Below, piece by piece: positions 8,176 through 18,652 of a stretch of DNA of 64,000 bases. Made by a program: the position numbers and the translations under genes. Position 1 is the stretch's first letter; each line of letters opens with the position of its first letter. The notes under the pieces were generated by a model. That model saw only the letters and a list, made by a program, of their open reading frames with translations. It did not search any database and was not told the origin of the DNA. Source of the stretch: Ornithinimicrobium ciconiae (GTDB lineage: Bacteria > Actinomycetota > Actinomycetes > Actinomycetales > Dermatophilaceae); NCBI RefSeq assembly GCF_007197575.1, contig NZ_CP041616.1, positions 744,001-808,000 of the forward strand, written 5' to 3'.

Positions 8176-9249
8176 GTGGCGACAGCGGGGCGATCGTGGC
8201 GGTCCTGGGCCCGCCCGGCCAGAGGGGTGCTCTCCGGCGCCCTGCTGATCGTGCTCATCGCCTTCGTCCTGCCCACCGTCACGGGCTCGGACTGGCGCTC
8301 GACGTTCGAGACTCTCTCGCTCGTCCGGCTGTGGCACCTGGCTGGTCTGACCGCCCTGTGGTTGGTCGGGGTGTGGGCCTATACCTACGTGATGGCGGCC
8401 TGCCTCCCCGGTCTGCGCAAGACCCAGGCTCTCGGGCTCTATATGGTCGGCAGCGCGGTGTCCAATCTGTTGCCCGTGGGCGGCGCGGTGGGGGTCGCGG
8501 TGACCTGGAGCATGATGCGTGCCTACGGCCACTCGCACGCAGCGATCGGGATCTACACGGTGGTCACCGGACTGTGGAACATCCTGGCGCGCTTGGCTCT
8601 CCCCATCGCCGGCCTGGGTGCCCTCCTGCTGGCTGGTTCGCAGCTCAACGACACCTTCCTCGCTCCCGCACTCGTGGGGGTCGTGTTCGCCGTGCTGCTC
8701 CTGGCGGTCGCGGTCACGGCCCTGGTGCACGACGGCGCGGGCCGGTGGCTGAGCCAGATCACCGGACGGGTGGGTGCCCGGCTCAGCGAGCTCGTCCGCC
8801 GGCCGGTGCCGAAGGACCTCGGGGAGCGACTGGCCGCACTGCTCGCGACAGCGCGGGACCTGCTGCGGACCGGCCGGGTGCCGATTACCGTCGGCATGCT
8901 CGCCTACCTGGTGCTGCAGGGCGTGCTCATGGCAGCCTGCTTCGCCGTCGTCGGGAGCGACCTGGGGTGGGCCGAGGTGACCGCCGGCTACGCGATCGGG
9001 CGCATGCTGACCACGATCATCCTCACGCCGGGTGGCACCGGGTTCACCGAGACCGGGACAGCCGCGGTGCTGGTGGCGCTCGGCGGTGACCCGACCACCA
9101 CCATGGCCGGAGTGCTGCTCTTCAGTTTCTTCACGTTCTTCTGTGAGATCCCCGGTGGGGCCATCGCCTATCCGTGGCACGTCCGGCAGACCCGACCGGG
9201 CCGGGCGTGGTCGATGGAATCCGAGGGCGACCTGAGCAGGGACGCGTGA
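8176..9249 (+). CDS. Flippase-like (UPF0104/LPG synthase TM domain) membrane protein
   Basis: A 357-residue polytopic membrane protein with about eight to nine helices and no soluble catalytic domain. It resembles the membrane half of lysylphosphatidylglycerol synthases (UPF0104), a family that includes lipid flippases. Supporting patches are GSAVSNLLPVGGAVGVAVTWSMMRAYGHS (written here only as landmarks, about residues 95-123) and the late ILTPGGTGFTETG motif (about 279-291), typical of the family. The start is GTG 8176, 19 bases after the YigZ stop, so the two may be co-transcribed. The substrate is unknown. Confidence 0.8.
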   Translation: MATAGRSWRSWARPARGVLSGALLIVLIAFVLPTVTGSDWRSTFETLSLVRLWHLAGLTALWLVGVWAYTYVMAACLPGLRKTQALGLYMVGSAVSNLLPVGGAVGVAVTWSMMRAYGHSHAAIGIYTVVTGLWNILARLALPIAGLGALLLAGSQLNDTFLAPALVGVVFAVLLLAVAVTALVHDGAGRWLSQITGRVGARLSELVRRPVPKDLGERLAALLATARDLLRTGRVPITVGMLAYLVLQGVLMAACFAVVGSDLGWAEVTAGYAIGRMLTTIILTPGGTGFTETGTAAVLVALGGDPTTTMAGVLLFSFFTFFCEIPGGAIAYPWHVRQTRPGRAWSMESEGDLSRDA

Positions 9250-9347
9250 CCCACGCGTCGAGCGCGGCCACGTCGAGCGCGGCCAGCTGACCGCTCACGA
9301 TGCCCGGTCCGGGGCAGCGACTGGGCGGCGCCCGGCGGCGCCAGGTC

Positions 9348-10595
9348 CTAGAAGCCGGAGTCGGTGGGCTTCGGGTAGTACTTCGCGTACTTCTTCACGA
9401 AGTTGGCCTTGGCCGCGAGGACATACCCCTTGCGCCACAGGCTGTCGGGGTAGACCAGCGGGTGGTGCACCCCCTTGGCCGAGATGCGCTTGTGCAGCGA
9501 CTTGGCGTCGCCGCTGAGATAACGGCGCAGCAGCGGCTGGGGAAGCACCGAGTAGAGCACCTCGTTGCGCACGACGACCTGGTCGTGCGACTGCTTTTCG
9601 ATCAGGTCGGTTGTGATGAACTCGGCGACGTTGGCCCCGGCGGCGGTCACGTAGTAGTTGTTGCGGCCAATGCGCGGGTTCATCTCGAAGAACTTCATCA
9701 CGCCATCGCGCGGGTCGAGCTTGACGTCGAAGTTGGCAAAGCCGCGATAGCCGACGTGCTTGAGGAAGCGCTCGGCCTGGTTCATCAGCTCGGGGAAGGG
9801 CGTGGTGACCATGGCGGCGGGGTTGCCGATCGCCAGGGGCTGGTGCTCCTGGAGCAGCACCTGGGCGGTCGCCAGCAGCGTGGCCTCGCCGGAGGAGTCC
9901 ATATAGACCGTGATCGAACGCATGGCGGTGTCGTCGCCGGGGATCAGCTCCTGCACCACGAACCGGTCCCGGAAACCGGCGCCACGCACCCGGCCGAAGA
10001 TCTCGCGGAGCTCCTGAGGGGTGTCGACCTTGTAGATCTTCTGCTTGCCCTCGAACTTCAACCCCTCATAGGCCGCGCCGACTGCAGGCTTGGCCACGAC
10101 GGGGAAGTCCAGGTCGAAGGCCGCGGGCTCCCACCCGGCCGCGTCGGCACCGGAGAAGTCCTGCACCAGGGTGCGCGGGGTCGGGATGTCGAGCTCCTCG
10201 CAGACCTTCGCGAACTCCACCTTGTCGGCCACCATGTCGAGCACGGTCCCCTCGACGGCGGGCACGACATACCACTGGCGCAGCCACTCGGCCTGGTCTG
10301 ACAGCATCCGGCTGAAGGTGTCCGCGTTGGACAACAGCAGAGTGGTGCGCCCGGCGGCCTTGCGCTTCTTGCCCTCGCGCTCCAGTGCGGCGAGCGTCTC
10401 GGGGCGACCGGAGTCCTCGCCGATGTCGATGGTGTCGATGATGCGCGAGTTCTTGATCGGCCCGGCGATCACCCGGGAGATGACCGTGCTCACGATGCCG
10501 TAGCGCTCGTGGAAGGCCCGTGCCAGACCGTAGATGCCGATGTCGGTGCCGAGCAGGACGACGTCGAAGTCCGGGTCGGGGTTCACGGTGGCCAT
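9348..10595 (-). CDS. ATP-grasp carboxylate-amine ligase (D-aspartate ligase-like)
   Basis: A 415-residue ATP-grasp enzyme starting MATVNPDPDFDVVLLGTD. An N-terminal Rossmann-like domain holds LLGTDIGIYGLARAFHERYG. The central ATP-grasp has FPVVAKPAVGAAYEGLKFEGKQKIY (landmark only, near residues 172-196) and VVQELIPGDD. The C-terminal metal site is FANFDVKLDPRDGVMKFFEMNPRIGRNNYY, where the D, E and N residues bind Mg. This layout is that of the COG3919-type ligases, which include the Enterococcus Asl D-aspartate ligase that adds D-Asp to peptidoglycan stem peptides. That role is an inference; other amide-forming reactions are possible. Confidence 0.8.
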   Translation of the reverse strand: MATVNPDPDFDVVLLGTDIGIYGLARAFHERYGIVSTVISRVIAGPIKNSRIIDTIDIGEDSGRPETLAALEREGKKRKAAGRTTLLLSNADTFSRMLSDQAEWLRQWYVVPAVEGTVLDMVADKVEFAKVCEELDIPTPRTLVQDFSGADAAGWEPAAFDLDFPVVAKPAVGAAYEGLKFEGKQKIYKVDTPQELREIFGRVRGAGFRDRFVVQELIPGDDTAMRSITVYMDSSGEATLLATAQVLLQEHQPLAIGNPAAMVTTPFPELMNQAERFLKHVGYRGFANFDVKLDPRDGVMKFFEMNPRIGRNNYYVTAAGANVAEFITTDLIEKQSHDQVVVRNEVLYSVLPQPLLRRYLSGDAKSLHKRISAKGVHHPLVYPDSLWRKGYVLAAKANFVKKYAKYYPKPTDSGF

Positions 10596-10742
10596 GGTGC
10601 TCCTCGGGGTCGTGCCCCGCCCCCGGTGCGCGGCCGCGCGGGCAGGACTGGTGCAGAGGCAGAGCCTAGTCGCTCCGCGGGGGTGTGCTGTGCAGGTCGC
10701 CTGAGTTTCGTGGCAAGCCACGGTCCGTGCGTGGACCGGCCT

Positions 10743-10754
10743 ACCATGCACTCA
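10743..10754 (+). promoter_or_regulatory. Possible leaderless promoter of lipoprotein gene
   Basis: A -10-like TACCAT lies at 10743-10748, five bases before the ATG at 10754. This suits a transcript starting at or next to the start codon. No clear -35 is seen. Confidence 0.3.
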
Positions 10755-12265
10755 TGCCAGGGGGAGCGCAGCGCGAGCACCGGGGGAGTATGCCGACCGG
10801 GCGCCGCTCCCCGTTCCTCACCAGGGTGGTGGCACTGCTGGCTGCCGCGGTGCTCGCCGGGTGTGCCGTTCCGGCTCCCGTCACGATCACCCCGGCGCGT
10901 CCGACCAGTGCTGCCGAAGCCGGCCCCACCCAGACCGACTCCGCTCCGATCCAGACCGATGCCGGTCCGACGGAGACCGGGGCCGATCCCACAGAGGCCG
11001 GTGGTCACGACGGACTGGGCAGCGCAGAGACCCGCCAGGGGCGGGGCCACAAGGCGGGGGTCGACCATGCCGAACTGATCGCGCTCGGGCAGGAGCTGAC
11101 CGCCGCGCTGGACAGCGGGGACGTCGAGCGGTGGCTGGCTCTGACCACGCTCACCGGGGAGGCGGCGCAGCAACAGCGTGACTGGTATGCCGGGGTGCAG
11201 GCGGTGCCGATGGACGTGCGTGAGATGCACCCGACCTGGCTGCTCGAACGCGACGTCGACGGTGAGGTGCACGGCCCGCTGGTGGAGTTCTCCTTCCGCC
11301 ACCGGGTCACCGGTGCCGACAAGGTCCCGGTCGTAGAGCTCTATGAGTTCACCCTCGAGCGGGTCGGCACCGACGGTCCCTACCGCGTGGTCGAGGTGGC
11401 CGGATCGGAGGGCGTCGACTCGGCATACCCGCAGTTGTGGGATCTGGGACCGATCGAGGTCGTCGAGACTGACGCCACGGTGCTGATCGCTGAGCCGGGC
11501 AGCGGGCTCCCGGAGCTCAGCGCGGGCATGGACGAGGCGGCCGCGGCGGTCTTTGACAGCTTCCCGGTGGAGGGCGTGCAGCGGATGGTGGTCTCCGTGG
11601 TCGACGAGTCGCTGGTGGCCACCCTGTTCGGTGACTCGGAAGAGGGGACCTATGCCGGCTTCGCGGTCCCCGTCCTCGCCTCCGCGGAGGTCCAGCCTGG
11701 GCGGAACCTGCCCGATGTTGTGACCGATGACTCGATCGGTGCGCGGCTCATCGTCGATGTGGACTACTCGGCGGACGAGTGGGACATCTTCGACCAGCCG
11801 CAGGGCGGCTCGCCGTTGCTGCGCCACGAGGGGCTGCACCTGGCGATGATGCTGCGCCACCCGGACAACGAGCCGCCGCGGTGGGCCGTCGAGGGCTTCG
11901 CCGGCTGGTTCGAGCTCGCCGGCGACGAGGAGGTGAGGGAGGCCCACGAGGACTGGTATGCCGTGCTGGCCGACGTGGACGACCTACCCGACGCGCTGCC
12001 ACCGGCCGACTACTTCGAGTTCTTCGTCGATGACGACGACAGCGTCGAGCGGCACTATCTGGAGGCGGCCAACGTCTTCCTCTATGTCGAGGAGACTCAC
12101 GGCGCCGACACGGCCGGCGCGCTCGGCGAGGCCCTGCACGGACTCAATCTCTGGGTCGATGAGGACGAGACGCTGGACAACGTGCTGGTGGAGGGGGTCG
12201 GGGTCGACCTGGCGGACTTCGAGGAGGGCTACCTCGACTGGGTGCGCAACACCTATGGCGACTGA
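10754..12265 (+). CDS. Secreted lipoprotein with gluzincin metallopeptidase domain
   Basis: A lipoprotein of about 503 residues with lipobox LAGC (VVALLAAAVLAGC). A Thr/Asp-rich linker and an extracytoplasmic region follow. In the C-terminal half is HEGLH (residues 358-362), an HExxH zinc motif, with WAVEGFAGWFEL 18 residues on, giving the glutamate ligand E380. This pattern fits gluzincin (peptidase MA-like) metallopeptidases anchored outside the membrane. The downstream acidic helix-rich region (to residue 503) is typical of MA-like domains. ATG 10790 is an alternative start but has a GGGGGAG only one base away. Substrate unknown. Confidence 0.75.
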   Translation: MPGGAQREHRGSMPTGRRSPFLTRVVALLAAAVLAGCAVPAPVTITPARPTSAAEAGPTQTDSAPIQTDAGPTETGADPTEAGGHDGLGSAETRQGRGHKAGVDHAELIALGQELTAALDSGDVERWLALTTLTGEAAQQQRDWYAGVQAVPMDVREMHPTWLLERDVDGEVHGPLVEFSFRHRVTGADKVPVVELYEFTLERVGTDGPYRVVEVAGSEGVDSAYPQLWDLGPIEVVETDATVLIAEPGSGLPELSAGMDEAAAAVFDSFPVEGVQRMVVSVVDESLVATLFGDSEEGTYAGFAVPVLASAEVQPGRNLPDVVTDDSIGARLIVDVDYSADEWDIFDQPQGGSPLLRHEGLHLAMMLRHPDNEPPRWAVEGFAGWFELAGDEEVREAHEDWYAVLADVDDLPDALPPADYFEFFVDDDDSVERHYLEAANVFLYVEETHGADTAGALGEALHGLNLWVDEDETLDNVLVEGVGVDLADFEEGYLDWVRNTYGD

Positions 12266-12321
12266 GCCCAGCGCGGGCGCGGCGCCTGCGGAGCCAGTCC
12301 CGGCTTCCCACGGTCACGACG

Positions 12322-12834
12322 GTGCGGGTTGGGGCCTGTGTGTGCTGGGCTGGGAGCCGGGGCCGAACGGCCAGCGCGGGTTGGGGCCTGAGCTTGCCGG
12401 GCGTGCAGATCGGCTGGCAGTTCGCTGGCCAGGGTTCTGTCCCGTCGGCATATCTACAGGTCAGCGGGGTGCGCTGCGGTGGCCGTTGCCGAACTGCCAG
12501 CGCAACTGTCGGGCGGCGCTGGACGGTCGGTGCGGGTTGGGGTGCGTGCCCGGGCGTGCAGATCGGCTGGCAGTTCGCGGACCAGCGTCTGGGGCCGTTG
12601 CCATATCTGCAGGTCAGCGGGGTGCGCTGCGGTGGCCGTTGCCGAACTGCCAGCGCGATTGTCGGGCGCCAGCCGGGGTGGCGCTGGACGGTCGGTGCGG
12701 GTTGGGGCCTGAGCGTGCCGGGCTGGGTGCAGTCGGGCGAGGGCTGGGCGCAGTTGAGGATCTGCCAGCGCCGTCGGGTGCGCGCTGTGGACACAGGAGG
12801 AGTTCTGCCGCGACTGATCGACGCTCACGGCTAG
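12322..12834. repeat. Intergenic block of long direct repeats
   Basis: The 593 bases between 12265 and 12859 hold no credible gene but a repeat block. GCGGGTTGGGGCCTG-like boxes recur at 12324, 12376, 12532 and 12697. The 12376 and 12532 copies start two near-identical units 156 bp apart; the next interval is 165 bp. Each full unit has GCTGGCAGTTCG near its start and the inverse CGAACTGCCAGC about 70 bases later, so each unit could fold back on itself. Confidence 0.8.
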
Positions 12835-12858
12835 AGTGGCTGGTGAGGGAGGTGCACC

Positions 12859-13422
12859 ATGGAGTGGCTCAAGGAGACACAGTGGCTCTGGTGGATCGCC
12901 GGTGCCCTCGTGCTCGGGCTGATCGAGATCGCTTCGCTGGACCTCGTCTTCTTCATGCTGGCTGTGGCCGCGGTGGCGGCGGCCACCGCCGCGGGCCTCG
13001 ACGCCAGCATCACGGTGCAGGTGCTCACCTTCGTCGCCGTCGCCGCGCTCCTGCTGGCGGTGCTGCGCCCCGTGGCGCTGCGCAAGCTCAAGCCCGCGGG
13101 TGAGGAGGAGCGCACCAACGCCGACGCCCTGGTGGGACGCACCGCGGTGGTGCTGCAGGAGGTGACCGACCGCTCAGGTCTGGTCAAGCTCACCGGCGAG
13201 ACGTGGACCGCCCGGACCACGTCTGGCGCGGTCCTGCCCATCGACCAGAGCGTCAACGTGCTGCGGATCGAGGGGGCAACCGCGATCGTCGAGGCCCTGT
13301 CTCCCGTCGCCGGCGGGTCCGGCGTAGTCGAGCCTGACCGTCCCGTCGCCGGTGGGTCCGGTGCCGCCGTCGACGAGCCGGAGCGTCCCGCGGGCGGGAC
13401 CACGCATACCGAAAGTCCCTAA
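12859..13422 (+). CDS. NfeD family membrane protein
   Basis: A 187-residue protein with an N-terminal hydrophobic part (two to three helices, about residues 14-80, rich in Ala/Val/Leu) and a soluble OB-fold domain (about 90-155: DALVGRTAVVLQEV, GLVKLTGETWTAR, GSAV-like turns). This is the short NfeD type (NfeD1b), which pairs with SPFH proteins. A GGGAGG box precedes the ATG. Its stop is 20 bases before the SPFH gene, so the two form an operon. The C-terminus carries two PVAGGSG-type repeats of no obvious function. Confidence 0.87.
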   Translation: MEWLKETQWLWWIAGALVLGLIEIASLDLVFFMLAVAAVAAATAAGLDASITVQVLTFVAVAALLLAVLRPVALRKLKPAGEEERTNADALVGRTAVVLQEVTDRSGLVKLTGETWTARTTSGAVLPIDQSVNVLRIEGATAIVEALSPVAGGSGVVEPDRPVAGGSGAAVDEPERPAGGTTHTESP

Positions 13423-13442
13423 CCACTCACGGAGGTCGTCCC

Positions 13443-16143
<2,701 letters not shown>

Positions 16144-16152
16144 CCCCATCTT

Positions 16153-16247
16153 GATAGCGGTTTCGTACGTCCTACCCGCATTTAGATAGCGGTTTCGTAC
16201 GTCCTTCCGCGTTCTGATAGCGGTTTCGTCCGCGCTAGTAGTCTGCC
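16153..16247. repeat. Three ~31-bp repeats after argG
   Basis: GATAGCGGTTTCGT-starting copies begin at 16153, 16185 and 16216 (spacing 32 and 31). The first two extend through ACGTCCT. The array fills the gap between the argG stop and the ATG at 16252 and could affect either gene. Confidence 0.85.
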
Positions 16248-16251
16248 CGCC

Positions 16252-17100
16252 ATGGCAAGCGAGACTGGGAGGCAACACCCACCTGTGACGGACCGCCACG
16301 CCGTGTCCACACCGGTGAGTTCCCGCATATGGTTTCGGCTCCTCCTGCTGGCCTGTTTCGTCGTCCCGGCGTGGGTGGAGTTGCGGCCTACCCCGGACCA
16401 GGCCCCCGCTGTCGTCGGCGAGGTTCTCCAAGCGCCGTACTCAGTAGCCGTGCCTTGGCTGCTTCCGGTTGCGAAACTGGCACTACTGATCGCCGTCCTG
16501 CTGCCGTTCCTTGGGGTTCGCCAGTCCGGTCGGATTCTCCTGGCCTACTACACCGGGATCCTGCTGCTCGTCGCGTTCTTTCAGAACATGGGGGACACCG
16601 AGTCGTTCGGTTTCGCGTGGCTGATCGGCAACACGATCGTCCAACTGGTCGTGGCCGCCTGGTGCTTGATCGACGTGATCGGCGAACGCACGCGCCTCCG
16701 CCGGAGCACGCTCCGAAGGAACCGCTTGTGGCTGTTGCTTCCCATGGCGTTGGCGTTCCTGATGCCGTACGGGATTGCCGAGGAGCGGATCACTCCGGCG
16801 ATCGGCTCGGTGCTGTGGAACGACGCCGGGGTGACGTTCTGCATGATCACTCCAGTGGTGCTGGGCGTGTTGCTGCTCTTCCCGGACGGCGTCGATCACC
16901 GCACCCTGTCCGTGGCCTCTTTTGTTGGCTTACTGTTCGGACTGGTCAACATGGGGGTCTGGTTCGTGCTCAACTCGGCCGACTGGTGGATGGGCGTGCT
17001 ACACCTGCCACTGGTCGTCATCGCCGCTTTCGGGCTTCGCGAGTCCCGCCACCAAGCCAGCGCGGACCGGCGCCATCGGGACCCTATCGGGGCACGCTAG
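16252..17100 (+). CDS. Hypothetical polytopic membrane protein
   Basis: A 282-residue membrane protein with about eight hydrophobic helices separated by short loops (examples: LLLLACFVVPAWVEL near 30-44, LALLIAVLLPFLGV near 76-89, PLVVIAAFGL near the C-terminus). No family is recognised. Codon use looks less GC-biased at third positions than in neighbouring housekeeping genes, and it sits between a repeat array and a toxin-antitoxin pair, which suggests later acquisition. Its stop overlaps the stop of the convergent toxin gene. Confidence 0.65.
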   Translation: MASETGRQHPPVTDRHAVSTPVSSRIWFRLLLLACFVVPAWVELRPTPDQAPAVVGEVLQAPYSVAVPWLLPVAKLALLIAVLLPFLGVRQSGRILLAYYTGILLLVAFFQNMGDTESFGFAWLIGNTIVQLVVAAWCLIDVIGERTRLRRSTLRRNRLWLLLPMALAFLMPYGIAEERITPAIGSVLWNDAGVTFCMITPVVLGVLLLFPDGVDHRTLSVASFVGLLFGLVNMGVWFVLNSADWWMGVLHLPLVVIAAFGLRESRHQASADRRHRDPIGAR

Positions 17101-17429
17101 CGGTGCCGTAGGTCGAGGGCCAGCACGAGCTCCAGGGCGTCGTCGACGGCCTCGAGATCGTCCCTGTCCAGATGGCCCACGAGGCGGCCCAGCCTGCTGA
17201 CGTCAACAGTCCGCAGGTGCTCGACCAGCACGCAAGTCCTCTCGCGACCCACCTGGATCAGCGGTCGAAAGGATCGGGGCGGGGCGGATCGTGAGGTCGG
17301 CGCCAGGAGCACGGTCGACAGCGGGAGGTCGTCGGACTGCACGACGACGCCCAGTCGTGGGCCGCGCTGCTCGTGTCCCACCGCTCGTCGTAGTGCGGGA
17401 ACCTCGAAGACGTCACCACGGATCAACAT
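17097..17429 (-). CDS. Type II toxin, MazF/PemK family
   Basis: A 110-residue protein starting MLIRGDVFEVPALRRAVGHE. The segments GDVFEVP, RRAVGHEQRGPRLGVVVQSDDLPLSTVLLAPTS (landmark over about 14-46) and later LVEHLRTVDVSRLGRLVGHL match MazF/PemK endoribonucleases, which cleave mRNA at short motifs. Its start lies inside the end of the antitoxin gene (overlap 17413-17429), the usual antitoxin-first order with translational coupling. Confidence 0.88.
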   Translation of the reverse strand: MLIRGDVFEVPALRRAVGHEQRGPRLGVVVQSDDLPLSTVLLAPTSRSAPPRSFRPLIQVGRERTCVLVEHLRTVDVSRLGRLVGHLDRDDLEAVDDALELVLALDLRHR

Positions 17430-17643
17430 CGGCCCACTCCTGCATCGCCGCGCGGATCGCCTCTCGGTCTGCCGGATCGGCCATCGCCAGCCGGGCGTCG
17501 TCCAGCATCGCCCGGCGGCGGCGGAGCGCGACCGCCTCGATCAGCGCCCGGCGGACCGCCTCCGAGGTGCTCGTGCCGTCGGCCGTCAGTTGCTGCAGGG
17601 CACGCTCTGCCTCGCCTGAGATCCGCACATTCACGATCGCCAT
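17413..17643 (-). CDS. Ribbon-helix-helix antitoxin
   Basis: A 76-residue protein. The N-terminal beta strand MAIVNVRISGEAERAL and the STSEAVRRALIEAV helix-turn-helix are typical of ribbon-helix-helix DNA-binding antitoxins. The acidic C-terminus (AMQEWADVDPW) would bind and mask the toxin. ATG 17643 is chosen because the ribbon starts right there. It should repress its own promoter, where two GTGTCACAC repeats lie. Confidence 0.85.
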   Translation of the reverse strand: MAIVNVRISGEAERALQQLTADGTSTSEAVRRALIEAVALRRRRAMLDDARLAMADPADREAIRAAMQEWADVDPW

Positions 17644-17649
17644 GATGCA

Positions 17650-17680
17650 ACGATAGCGCGGTGTCACACAGGTGTCACAC
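17650..17680 (-). promoter_or_regulatory. Toxin-antitoxin promoter with direct-repeat operator
   Basis: Leftward -35 GTGACA (17678-17673) and -10 TATCGT (17655-17650) are 17 bases apart, just upstream of antitoxin ATG 17643. Direct repeats GGTGTCACAC at 17660-17669 and 17671-17680 (period 11, one helical turn) cover the promoter and fit cooperative binding by a ribbon-helix-helix repressor. The rest of 17681-17933 shows no gene. Confidence 0.6.
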
Positions 17681-17933
17681 GCCTCGTTGTGGTCAACTCA
17701 TCCGGCAGCGGGGCTCAGAATGCCCCGGGTCCGTGCGTATGACGCGCAGGTGGGGGGCGATGTCCTCGGCGGCAAAACGCGGTGCATCTCGCGCGGCCGG
17801 ATCCGTGCCTGGCCCTCGGAGCGCAACATCGGCCGCTCACCCGACATACGTGCTTCTGGAATCGAATCCGACGAGTGGGCTGGCTCGCGGGTGACCGGCG
17901 GTGACACCGCAGGCGCGTCATAGGGAGTGAGTG

Positions 17934-18584
17934 ATGAGTCAACTGGCAAGGGTTACCGCGGCATGCGCGGTCGTCGCGGGACTGTCCTGGACAGCTGCGG
18001 CCGTGCTCCACAGCCTTCAGCCGCCGGGCTGCGTGGGTGAGGCGTGTGCGGTCTCCGGACCGATGCGAGGGTCGACGCCGACGACCGACGTCCTCCTCCT
18101 GATCGCGGGGACGATGCTGGCGGCCTCCCTGGTCGGGCTCGCACTCCTGGCACGGCGGCGCGGTGGCGGAGGCCGCGTCGGGTTCACCGGCATGGTCGCG
18201 TCTGGGCTGGGCCTGGCGCTGTTCCTCGCAGCCGGGGCGGTGTCGACCATTGGCGACAGCGACTGGTCGGGCATGCCGTTCCTGGTCATGCCCGGGCTAG
18301 GACTCCTGGTGCTTGGTCTGCTGCTCGTTGCGACGAGTGTCTGGCGTGGCGACGTCCTGCCGCGCGGCCTGTCAGTGGTGGTGGTGCTCAGCGTGCTGCT
18401 GCTGCCCCTGGCCAACGAGCAAACGTCCCAGGTGCTGCTGGCCGTCCCCTTCGGGCTGGCCTGGGCAGGCCTGGGAGTCGTCCTCCTGCGGACCCGCGGT
18501 GCGACCGTCCTGGGCGCCGCCAGCTCGACCGACCTGGGCGCCCCCGGGCCGCCTGACCTGGGCTCCGCCGGCTCGCCCGCGTGA
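17934..18584 (+). CDS. DUF998-like membrane protein
   Basis: A 216-residue membrane protein with about six helices, first ALARV-type signal-anchor (about 5-28), last around 165-185. The loop with two cysteines (PPGCVGEACAV) lies outside the first helix. The pattern of helix-loop-helix with GDSDWSG in the middle resembles DUF998 proteins, of unknown function. ATG 17934 follows AGGGAG by 6 bases; GTG 17931 is an alternative. The C-terminus has a short Asp-Leu-Gly-Ala/Ser-Pro repeat (17-residue segments). Confidence 0.65.
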   Translation: MSQLARVTAACAVVAGLSWTAAAVLHSLQPPGCVGEACAVSGPMRGSTPTTDVLLLIAGTMLAASLVGLALLARRRGGGGRVGFTGMVASGLGLALFLAAGAVSTIGDSDWSGMPFLVMPGLGLLVLGLLLVATSVWRGDVLPRGLSVVVVLSVLLLPLANEQTSQVLLAVPFGLAWAGLGVVLLRTRGATVLGAASSTDLGAPGPPDLGSAGSPA

Positions 18585-18652
18585 GCTGCGAACCCGCCGG
18601 GCTGAGGGAGTCTCGCGGAGCACGGCGGCCCGGTGGCGTCGTAGCGCCCTGA

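Noticed and set aside
12322..12834. 170-codon frame through the repeat block
   Set aside because: The frame merely follows the DNA repeats, is Gly/Arg/Trp-rich and shows no domain; the opposite strand is equally open.
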